Shown here piece after piece: positions 11,701-21,117 of a DNA stretch of 38,264 nucleotides (position 1 is its first letter; every line of letters begins with the position of its first letter). This DNA is from Helochares maculicollis (taxonomy: Eukaryota > Arthropoda > Insecta > Coleoptera > Hydrophilidae), in the NCBI GenBank assembly GCA_033557835.1, contig JAWQRO010000476.1:1-38264 (forward strand). Direction: 5' to 3'. A model generated the notes under the pieces. It did no database searches. It worked only from the letters and a program-made list of their open reading frames with translations, and had not been told where the DNA came from. The translations under genes were made by a program, and so were the position numbers.

Positions 11701-14069
11701 CATATAATAAGATATGATTGTAAAATTTTAATTGATGAGGATCGCTCTAACAATTTTTTCATATTAATTATGCATTATCATCAATGATTAAAAGCCACAT
11801 CAACTATGACTTTTTGAGGTGAATATTTTCACAAATTCTCTCTTTTTATACAAAAATCATTTCAGATTGAAAATTTAAACAAGTTGACATTTATCGTTTG
11901 GTTGAATTTCACCCTAACTAGAAGTTGAGATCCTTCAGATTTCGAGGCACAACTGTTATGATCTGAGTACGAAATCTGATCGTAATTTGAAATCAAGTGT
12001 AGCCTGTTCTTTGCTGAGAATTATAAATCGCTATAAAACGTAAAAAGGTTACCGTGGTAAACTCCATTCAAATTGACTTTAAGATTCTTAAAAATCTTCA
12101 TTTCCACTGAAAATTGCCCCTTACAGGTTTAAGTTTCGTAGACGCCGACATTAATGAAAATACTAACATGAATGTTGGCATACTAATATAGTCATTAAAC
12201 TTGGTTGAACATAAAATCTATTTAATAATGGTTACCCCTAGAATCAAAAATAGCTTAACACTTTCTATAAAGTTAATATCGAGATGAGACTTAATACGTT
12301 GAAAATTTTGACATATCGAAATAATAAAGAAAGAATTGTATTAATGAGGACAATTAATTCAATTTATAGTGTATGTCAATAAAAACTACGTTTAACTGCA
12401 TTGTCTTTGTTTATTTTTGCTCAAATTATTAAGGCATATTAAGAAAGTGATCACTACACAATATCGACAATTAAAATACTTTAAGACTTATTTGAAAATT
12501 TAGAAATGATATAAAAAGTTAAATAGTAATGTCTAGCTTTTCAAAAACTTGAAATAACAACACTTCTTACTTAGTCATATTCTAAAGTTTTTTCAAATTG
12601 CAATCTTCTGTACATATTCCAACACTCTTGGTATCAAAGCAGCCTTACTTGATAAGGTAATATTAAGATTATTTATTTACAAACAAAAAGAGGCACAGTA
12701 TATTGTTCTTGAATAAGACAAGCTATAGTCGATATAATTAATTTTTGAGCAAATTCAGGCACAACGAGCTGTTGTTGTGTGCAAGACTCCTTTGTTGATG
12801 CTTCCAATTGACAAGTTTTAGTTGGCGAATTTATTGTGGTAGGGATGTTTTGCAACTTTAAAATTTACTCGAGCTAAGAATCAGATTAAGCTATTCATAC
12901 TGACCCATAAACTGCTACAAGATTACAGTTTTGCTATGTTCATTTTTCTACTTGCTTAGAGAACTTTCATAGATTTCAATTAAAATTTAAGAATTGTGAA
13001 GTAACCTGTCATTTGTACCAAAAATCTATATTCTCCAATATACGTACATTTGTAACAAGCCGCAAGTCTAACCTTTGACTACTAGCAGAGATTTATCTAT
13101 ATTTTGGTCTATTAATTCTTTGTATTATACAATTAAGTTGGTTCCAATGCACGTCGAAATAATACAATTGCCATTCGACGAAAATTTAATAAATCGGGCC
13201 AAACATTAACGTTTGACAAGACACTTCTTGTTTTCTCTTAATGTATAAATAACTGCACGATACATTGTCAACGGTAGCAAAAACAAAATTCTGTTTCATC
13301 TTTACCGCTATCCTACAAAGTTAGTAAAATTGAAGACACCAACATAGAAACCCATAAAATGTTAGATAATTTATGCGAATTTGTTTGATTTTTGCAATGT
13401 TCTTGTTTTGTTAGTGTGGTGAGGACTGCCATAAGCATTGCGGTTTGCATGCGCCTTCTAATAAATTTGCTGCGTGTCAAGTTTCTGATTTAAGATCACG
13501 AGCTTCATCCTCATTGCAAAGAAAGCTCTGCGGCTAGGCTCTAACGGGTAAGATCGCGAATATCTTTATGCTTGCGCCTTCGACTTTGTGAGACCATTCA
13601 TAATTCATAAAATCTCCATGAAACACAAACGCAGCGTCGGTTATTCACCTTTTATGCAAGTCGTTATCCCAGCTTCTTGCAGGAAATACCATTTGACCCA
13701 TTTTCATAACAAACATTGTTATTCTCTACCACTTTCGTCCTTCACTTGCTGATAAGGCTTCACCATTTACATTTGAATACAAAAGACCTACCTGCACAGC
13801 CATGAGAAATTGGAGGATTGCGTAGGAGGTCATACCGCAAGAGAGTTTTCTCTGCCATCTGTGGCAATGCCGTAGCGGCAAGGCACCCCCCTAGCAATCG
13901 GGCAAGTTAGGAATGAAGAAATGACTATTCAATAAAAGAACTAACATACATAAACATTCCTCGTGGGTAGGAGGTATCTCTCTCTATCTCCGTATAAATA
14001 ATAATTAATAGTAAGCACCCACACGACAAAAAAATCAAATCCAAACTAACAAGGATAAATAATTAATAA

Positions 14070-14117
14070 CGTAGCGAGTCTAGCAATTATTTTATTAATA
14101 TTGCTATTAACGCTACG
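14070..14117. repeat. 48-nt inverted repeat (two-step hairpin)
   Basis: Reads CGTAGCG, 4-nt bulge, TAGCAAT, 12-nt AT loop, ATTGCTA, 4-nt bulge, CGCTACG. Both 7-bp arm pairs are perfect and the bulges are symmetric. It may be the core of a miniature transposon or just a local palindrome. Confidence 0.6.
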
Positions 14118-14653
14118 CGAAGGATCTGTTTATTACCGATAACCAGGTAAAGATATCCTACAAGTAATGAAACCAGTTCTTTGATCTGCTTTGATAGCCA
14201 CCTATCTGAAAATACAGCGTGCAAAACCAACACAAACGCAGCGACATTTATGGAATTAGTATATAATAGCGATTACGGTAGCAGACTGCCGTATGTTATC
14301 AGATCACGAATATCAAAAGGCCTATTCCTGTTGAATTAATCTTTGTAATTTGCGACTTTTATCGATCGAGGTCCTCGCATTACATAATCTTCCTCGCGAG
14401 ATGCTGTCTGCACAACTCTAAGGCCGCAGGCATCTGAGCAAACAAAATTGCAACTCACTGCTCTTATCTTATAAAATAAAATTCACTGAATAAATAAGTT
14501 GACTGTACTTTACAGAATAGATTATAAAGTTTCATTGCTGACTATCGCAGGTTGTATAAAGTTATAATTTGGATTTTTTTGTGCACAGAGTATGAGATTA
14601 CATGCTTGACTAAATCACTTTTACCTGCACAATTGGTGGAGGCGCACGCCCGA

Positions 14654-14672
14654 AGCTTTGCACTGCAAAGCT
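14654..14672. repeat. 19-bp perfect palindrome
   Basis: AGCTTTGCA, one central C, then TGCAAAGCT: perfect 9-bp arms. Function unknown. Confidence 0.6.
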
Positions 14673-15429
14673 GAAATCATTTGCTTAGAGAATTTATTTA
14701 AAGTTCGTCTATTAGCTTTCCAATTCAACAAATGGACAGTTTTCGTTTTTTCTTGCGGCATTTTATCAATGGTCAGTTAAAATTTCGTATTTCGTCTCGG
14801 TGCTGATGCGGATTACATCGAATTATAGACTGTCAGATTATAGGACCTTTTGAGTCTTAAATAGACACAGATTTATAGATTAACAAAAACCAATTTATCC
14901 TCCTAACAAACTGGTTATGTGTTTAATGCTATATTAGGTGCATTATTCAATTAGTAATTTATTTCTGATAATTAAGTATAATGCAAACTAGGTAGAAATA
15001 TACAAAATGTAACCCTGACATGCGCGAAATCTGGCATATAATATAATTGGATTTAATACGATTTGCTCGTTTTAATTAAAAACGAGATTTTGAACCCATA
15101 TTCCATGTTCGATTTGCTCGTCCGCAGAAACGAGATATTTTTCAAACTTGCACAAAAAATGATGCCCATTCAGATCGCATTGATTTTTTGTAGTTTGGCA
15201 AGTACCAATTTTGACGTAAAAATGCAACAACTCGCAGATCTTTAAAATTTGAAGCAAGTAGTCGCAAAGTTAAGAGCCGTGCCAAATATCCTCTTGCTAA
15301 ATGCAACTCGCTTTATATAAAAAAGAAATTATTTCTTTCCCGGATTGAATCAATAAACCCGTTTATTCTGTTTATACTATGCTCTAGCAACAGCCAAGCA
15401 TTGCGTGAAGAACCAGTTAACACCACCTA

Positions 15430-15720
15430 GTAATTTTGCTTCATGATAGAATACGACTTTTTGTAGTTAAACCTACCAAAGAAAAGATTGTTAGCTTCGC
15501 ATACATCGTACACACCAGACTTAGCTCCAATCGATTACTACTTATTTGTATCAATTGGATTTAAGCTTGCTAAATAGTGTTACAGTTCTTACGGAAACTG
15601 ATTGATGAAGTTACCACGATAGGAAAATATTTGGATAGCGATGAACAATACTTGCATATTTACAAATTATATAATTTAATGGTTTCAAAACTAAACTTTT
15701 ACGTCACATATAGAAACTAA
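15430..15720 (+). mobile_element. mariner relic, catalytic fragment
   Basis: Short decayed mariner piece. LLHD-like remains of the HDNA block (about 15438) are followed, after a frameshift, by YTPDLAPIDYYLF (about 15510-15550), the block around the third catalytic Asp. In-frame stops follow directly (LAK then two stops). No terminal repeats were recognised and the coding part is only about 250 bp. Confidence 0.7.
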
Positions 15721-16350
15721 CGCATTTATAATTTTGTTTTAATCACAGCATTGAAAATGAATTTTCAACTAATAAGGTTTTTAATTAAGAAAGAATTAGA
15801 TCATTACCATTAGCACTACCAGCAGAGCTAGTTTTAAAATTTTATTTTCCCTTCCGATTAAAATCTGCCCATGTTCAATATCAAGTTGGTCTATTTAAAT
15901 TTTAAATATAAATAAATACTGATTTTATTGAACTTGAATTTATTTATAGTATTTGTTACTTGAATTTCTCCTTACTTATTCAATGAATGGAAGAAGAGAG
16001 AACAAACTTTAATCCATTTTCAATACTGCAAAGGAATTAAAGAGGAAAATGTAGAATGTACTAGAAAGTTTGGTAGAATTATTCATATAGATATTGGCAG
16101 CTAGAGGCAATCTCATTCATTTTTTAAAAGAGGCAGAAATACAAATATAAAACGTCTTAACTTTTAAGAAATAGACATGCAGAAAATATAGAAGGCACAA
16201 AGTAAAATAAAAAGAAGGAACATATTTTGAAAATATAGAATGTTTTGCACTCCTGTAAATATACATGTATAACATAATGGTACCGACGGATTATTGATAA
16301 TTAATATTATATAATTCTATTATTGTGACTTACTGCCGTCTACGTTTTCA

Positions 16351-16740
16351 GTGAAAGCCCACAAATTATACGGTAATTGTTTAGTTTCTATTATGAAGCA
16401 TTCTAAAATTACCGTAAACAAATCGTTAAACCGAATTTGTTTGCATTGTGAGTATAAACTTGGCTTCGAAACGACCGAGGTGGCGCAAAAAATCTGTACC
16501 ATATTCGGAGATGACGCTGTAAGTGATCGGACCGCATAGAAATTGCTTACGAAATTTTCCTGGGGAGTTTTAAGCTTGATCGATGAACCACACCCCGGAA
16601 GATCGAAGGGTGTTAACAATGAGAATCTGCAAGAAATGGTGGTTGCTATTTCCGATGCAACAACCTGACAGAAATTTTCAATGTGAAATATAAACCCATT
16701 TTGTGGTACGTTAGTCAGCTAGGAAAAAAGTAGAAATTAA
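16351..16740 (+). mobile_element. mariner relic, N-terminal helix-turn-helix fragment
   Basis: An open frame at 16351-16539 continues across a stop. It encodes a mauritiana-type N-terminal DNA-binding region: YKLGFETTEVAQKICTIFGD, then VSDRTA, stop, then KLLTKFSWG and LIDEPHPGRSKGV (the conserved DEPRPGRP-like linker), then a WYVSQLGKK segment near 16707-16733. The catalytic half is missing. It is a different piece from the nearby relic at 15.4-15.7 kb. The two are not in coding order, so they are unlikely to be one element unless rearranged. Confidence 0.75.
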
Positions 16741-17783
16741 GCAAAAGTCCCCTAAGTGAATTGTGAAATATAATAAATTAAGCCTCATTACCATTTGCTC
16801 GGCAATCTTCTGACGCTATCAAAATCAATTCTAAGCGACCTTATCATAATTTGTCATCAACAGATCTAATATTGTACTCAAAATAGTTTTTATTGCATAT
16901 TTTGTAAACAACAGCCGTAATTGTACACTATAAGTTCTTGGAAACAAGCCAAACCGCCAAGGCTGTGATCCATTGTAATATTTTAGTGAGTGCAAGCAAC
17001 AATTGCCCAGAAATAGTTTTATTTGAACAAATAAAAAAGAGTAGTTTTATTATTTTATCATAAACTGAATTTGATAAATACTAATGTACGATGAAAAAAT
17101 CAAGCTAAAGTTTTAGGTTTTGACGTTTATCAGCACTTTTTTATTTCTTTTACTTCTTGATGCATCTCCATTACACGATTTCTACGATAATTTGAAAGTA
17201 ACAATAGTTAAGATACAACTGCTAGAACGTATATTATCAATTATCCTTGAGAGAGGCCTATGGTCTTACATCATGCTAGGTTATTGGCAGCGTTATTATG
17301 AAACAGGTGGTTGATTTTAATTTATCAGAGTGATTATCTGTAGAATCATTTTAGATGTCCATTATATTAATCAGATTCTTAGTTCTCAGATCAAAGTTTA
17401 TCAGATTTATAGTTATAGACTTAAGAAAATCAGCAATTGTAAATTATTTGTTCTAACAATAATATTAAGAAGATGATTTATAAACCCAGCTTATAATTTT
17501 ACAATTCTAAGTGAACTGCATCGGAGGGTCGTATTCTAGAAGATATAGTTCATCAGACTAACGATTATCTATAATGTCTATAAAACCAAAGATTTATTGA
17601 GAAGGTGTTCATAAAACAAATAAGATATTAATTTTTTAGCACATATATGTATTTTTGCTGCTATCGAAAATTTAAAATACTAGATAAGTCAGAAAATGAA
17701 GAGACTTTTGCTTACTTAGTCAAAATTTGCCAATTATAAACTGAATGCAAAGTAAATTTTGCGAATTTGGCTTGTAGTAGATA
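16741..17783. other. AT-rich stretch, nothing recognised
   Basis: No gene is seen. Part of it (about 17310-17430) repeats short atcagatt-like words without a clean period. Confidence 0.4.
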
Positions 17784-17890
17784 GTTTTATTAGCAATGTT
17801 TGTATGAAATGCACAACCACAAATTTAAAACAAAAAATGTTACCAAAATTGATTTCTCAAATTTAGGGAGTCGGAGCAAAGTAAAAACAA
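17784..17890 (+). repeat. dispersed direct repeat, shortened copy
   Basis: Shares about 80 bp with 18738-18819: ttttatt, then gtttgtatgaaatg, acaaccacaaatttaaaa, and aaaattgatttctcaaat, with few changes. It then jumps to a ggagtcggagcaaagt segment that matches 18913-18932 of the second copy. The simplest reading is an internal deletion of about 90 bp in this copy or an insertion in the other. Confidence 0.7.
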
Positions 17891-18737
17891 AAATAAATTT
17901 AAAAATTAAATACAAATTAGATACAATATTTATCTGCGTTTAATATTTATTAAATATCTGTGAAAGTATATATTTCATACTTCACATCGATAATTCCATA
18001 ATTTGTCTTGCTTCTAAGTTATTTCTTTCATGTGATACATGACTTCTTCGTCTTAAAACTATGTTTTTCAAATATTTACTATTGAAAATTTCCATACCGT
18101 AAAGTAAATGTACGTCTTTTAATTTAAAATACTTTAGTTTGCCAGAGATTAGAGTTTATTTTATCTATTTTTTACGCTGAAATAGCTATTTGTACTATTT
18201 AAATCAGGTACTTTAAATATTACACAACATGAAATAAAAATGCATTTATAATATGCCATGTATTTGGTCCAGTCCAGACTATCAAAATTAAAAAAGTAGC
18301 ACTTACGGTGCTCTGGTCACAACGAAATTTCTTATTTACATATTTTTCATGGTTTTTACAGTGTTTACTGAACTATAATTCAAATGGAATAAAAAACACA
18401 GATATTTTGCCAAAATAGTACTATTTAATAATTTGATATAAAGCCGGAAGTAAAGATTTAGCTTTTTCCAACTACGATCTGAGTAGAATTAAATTCACTA
18501 TTGTATTCTATAATTAAGTTGACACATTACTTTTGGTAATTATGAAAAAATATTGATATCATCTGTATAGCTAATAGATTTCTCTGGAAATTTTAAACGG
18601 TTTTAAGAACGTAAATAGCGTACGCTGTTTCGCTTAAGCAAATACAAATCTTCACAGTAAGTTTGGTTGCGATTCAACTATAATATGATTATAAGAGTTT
18701 AATATAACTTTTTGAGGTTGATGTATTTTTTTTTATA

Positions 18738-18940
18738 ATTTTATTGCAGCAAAGTTTGTATGAAATGTACAACCACAAATTTAAAATAGTAATTGTTCCC
18801 AAAATTGATTTCTCAAATGTTCAGTATAAAAATGAGCCATACTGCATATTGGTGTTTTTGCTACGTATTTTGATGTGTTTCATTTTACCGCATTTCTGTA
18901 TATATAAATTAAAGGGACGGAGCGAAGTTGAAAACATCCG
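18738..18940 (+). repeat. dispersed direct repeat, longer copy
   Basis: Second copy of the repeat at 17784-17890, about 0.95 kb away in the same orientation. It contains about 90 bp between the shared blocks that the first copy lacks. The ORF at 18744-18974 lies across it and is not credible as a gene. The family is unidentified. Confidence 0.7.
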
Positions 18941-19777
18941 GATTTTAAATATTAGTAGCTTAGCTGACACTTGACTGAGAGCAAAGTATGAATTGGTTGA
19001 CGAAAAAGCAACTAAAAACTGTCTAAACATTAGAACGTTAGTGGCCTGAATTGCTTATTATTTTATAATTTTAAACTAAAAATGATTTGTATAAGTTACG
19101 TGAAGCTTTCCAATTTCTTTTAAATTATTTATACCATCCAACAAAATATTTAACTAATGTTAAAGAAATTATATTAATGCGTTGTATATATTAAAGGTAT
19201 TAAAAAACCTTCGAAAACTAGAAAAACTATATAAAACCTTTATAAAAACCGATAATTCATTCACCATACTTTCAATTTTAGACTAGCACTAAGTGTGAAA
19301 AGACATGCAAAGATAAAATTAAAGAATTTTTATATATTTGAGGATTTAAAATGGAAATACGCGATAAAAGTACCGCATAAACATTAAAAATCGTAAACAA
19401 TGTAAATATATGTACTTTAAAGCTCAACGAACCGCAAGTAAGACTACTCAAATAAACCATTTATGATCACAGCCTCGTAAAATTTGGGCATAGTATTTTC
19501 TTTTTAAGTAAAACGGGAAAAACGTGGATGTTTTAATTCAGCTTGCAGTGCTATTAATATATTTCAACCACAAAAAGTCGTCAGATACTTTTCATGGCAC
19601 TTCATTGAACACCACCTTTGAAATATTTCTTCGTGTCTGCAATAGCAAACGCCATAAGAACAGAGGCCCATTAAAAAACTCAAAATGATTTCAGCAAACA
19701 ATATATGAGTTTAATGATTCAAATTACTAAATCGAGTCTCTTGGCAGTCAACGATTTGGCAATCGAGGAAACGCATG

Positions 19778-20218
19778 TTAATAAGGAAAATCAGTTGTTA
19801 ATATAATTAAAGCAATGTTAATATAATGCGGCCGTATTTGATCTTTGAACAAATAAGCTGTAAATAAATAAACCCATGATAGGCTAAAATAAAGGATTTC
19901 TGTAATAAAACAAAAAAAAATGAAGTAGAAAGAAAATCCCAGAGTGGATACCACTTCCTTAAGATACTCAAGCCGCGCAGTATTGACATAGGTTAAATGC
20001 CAATAAAGATAGGACAGTTGTGACAATGGGGAGAGGGGGACGAGATCAAAAAATAGCGTATACTCAGCAAATGGTAAGCTAAAAATTAACTTCGATTCAA
20101 AGGGGAACCCCCACGTTCGAGCCGCATCTTTATCAATAACTGAAAGACCAAAAACGATATCTCGGCGGAATACAGATAAGAAAATGCAACCACAAAATTT
20201 TCGGTGATGAATACGCAT
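19778..20218 (-). other. unassigned 146-codon ORF within presumed intron
   Basis: One of the longer open frames outside the collagen exons. The first half is mixed in composition (for example WGFPFESKLIFSLPF). The second half is strongly hydrophobic and aromatic (FYFIFFCFITEILYFSL), as expected of a translated AT-rich stretch. An acceptor-like CTTTCAG lies inside it near 20140. I recognise no family. It could be a chance ORF, an intronic gene or a relic. Confidence 0.12.
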
Positions 20219-20508
20219 TCTTTATCAAAAGTGTGGAAATAAAATAATATTAATTAAAATTGCTTCCTAAAAAACTTTAGATTGCAACAACAGAAATTAT
20301 AATCATATAATTGATATGTCAAAATAACAATAAATCTAAATAACAATATTAAATATAATCTTCGAATTAATAATCAAATGCCATAATGAGCAGAAAATAT
20401 TACCTATAAAAATAGCAATGAAACGGCAGCACGAGCTTTAATTAAATCGATAATAATACAAATCCTAACCTTATCATTGACATTTGAATTACCCTATTGA
20501 TGAGGGGG

Positions 20509-20571
20509 TTTTGCGCTGACGAAACGTAAGGGTTCGCAAAAAGCGCTAAGTGAACAGCCCCGCATGCGGGG
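20509..20571. promoter_or_regulatory. GC-rich palindrome cluster near the divergent gene start
   Basis: Contains a 14-bp perfect palindrome CCCCGCATGCGGGG (20558-20571). Just left of it is an inverted pair TTTTGCG/CGCAAAA (20509-20515 and 20535-20541) interlaced with GCGCT/AGCGC (20513-20517, 20542-20546). It sits 35-97 bp inside the presumed intron 1 of the minus-strand gene, in otherwise AT-rich DNA. A role as a cis-regulatory site for the collagen pair is inference. Confidence 0.35.
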
Positions 20572-20605
20572 TGAGGTATAAAAAATATAGCTTAAGTGAA
20601 CTTAC

Positions 20606-20698
20606 CTTAGAATTAGCAACATTCACAAACAGTAATACCATACATAACAAAGTTAACGCGAGCCTAAACGCCCGGTAACATACCGGCCGCGGAGGCAT
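20606..20698 (-). CDS. exon 1 (signal peptide) of a divergent secreted protein, probably collagen alpha-1(IV)
   Basis: On the minus strand an ATG at 20698-20696 opens 31 codons (phase-0 end) directly followed by a consensus donor GTAAGT (20605-20600). The peptide has a basic n-region (MPPRPVCYRAFR), a hydrophobic core (LALTLLCMVLLFV) and a small-residue c-region (NVANSK), a textbook secretory signal. The start context has G at -3. Its start lies 399 bp from the start of the + strand collagen IV gene. Collagen IV genes are known to sit head to head in vertebrates and Drosophila, so the partner alpha-1(IV) chain (Col4a1/Cg25C-like) is the natural candidate. The identity rests on position and signal peptide only: no 7S or triple-helical exon of this gene was found in the window. 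An upstream out-of-frame ATG (about 20725) would overlap the start if it is transcribed. Confidence 0.72.
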
Positions 20699-21097
20699 GG
20701 CTTACTAGATCCATGTGCAGATCCATCTCAGAACGGTGCTTTTTCTCCCACTCCCTGCTGGAAGTCTACGCCTTTGAAAATCTTTGTAACTTCAAATAAG
20801 TCCTTTGCGAAGGGGTTAAAAGGGGTTTAAGTGCCACTTTAGGGGTGTATGAGAGGTGTTCCAACTGTTTGTGGAGTTTCGGGGGCAGACATAGAGTTTG
20901 AAGAGGGCTGAAGTGACTTAAGTCGGTTCAGGCTTAGCATGCGGAGTAGCTGAAAAATGAGAGAGTGGACCATTCCGGGTCTGTGCGAGAAGCTGTGCTT
21001 AGGGCTTTTAGTGGCGCGCGGCAACACGCGTGTGTCGCATCTTAAGAGTTTAGTGTTGTGATTGCCGTCTACGGCCGGATCGGCCAAGACGGTCGTA
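20699..21097. promoter_or_regulatory. bidirectional collagen IV promoter region (with both 5' UTRs)
   Basis: The 399 bp between the two divergent start codons must hold both 5' UTRs and the shared promoter. It is clearly less AT-rich than its surroundings. Visible structure: a direct repeat agatccat near 20707-20728, a pyrimidine tract tttttctcccactccctg (20741-20758), G-rich words around 20813-20845 and 20881-20886, a palindrome ACACGCGTGT (21024-21033), and an inverted repeat GGCCG-GAT-CGGCC (21073-21085) just before the + strand ATG. I see no clear TATA box at a useful distance on either strand. Transcription start sites cannot be placed by eye. Confidence 0.65.
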
Positions 21098-21117
21098 ATG
21101 GACAGCCACATATATAA
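21098..21117 (+). CDS. vkg: vkg coding exon 1: start codon and n-region of signal peptide
   Basis: ATG at 21098 with G at -3 and G at +4. Six codons (MDSHIY) plus two bases are followed by a perfect GTAAGT donor at 21118. The two bases AA plus the first base A of exon 2 make Lys7. The start was chosen because it is the only ATG nearby that gives a phase-2 donor matching exon 2 and completes a signal peptide. Confidence 0.78.

Larger units (their letters stand above)
8741..15429. other. AT-rich stretch with hairpins, no gene recognised
   Basis: No gene or domain is recognised. Open frames at 9703-9966, 10146-10421 and 12673-12855 are low-information AT-rich frames. A less AT-rich patch at about 13400-13960 carries no readable protein. 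Two structured sites, a 48-nt interrupted hairpin at 14070-14117 and a 19-bp palindrome at 14654-14672, are listed separately. Confidence 0.4.
18975..20605. other. presumed intron 1 of the minus-strand gene
   Basis: If the exon at 20606-20698 is real, its first intron begins at 20605 (GTAAGT on the minus strand) and runs left. Contents: an unassigned 146-codon minus-strand ORF at 19778-20218, and a compact GC-rich patch at 20500-20580 with palindromes, 35 bp inside the splice donor. The rest is AT-rich. No Gly-X-Y coding was seen on the minus strand. Confidence 0.5.

Noticed and set aside
15063..15257. Overlapping ORFs on both strands of about 60 codons
   Set aside because: Both strands are open over the same short stretch with no motif; chance is the simplest reading.
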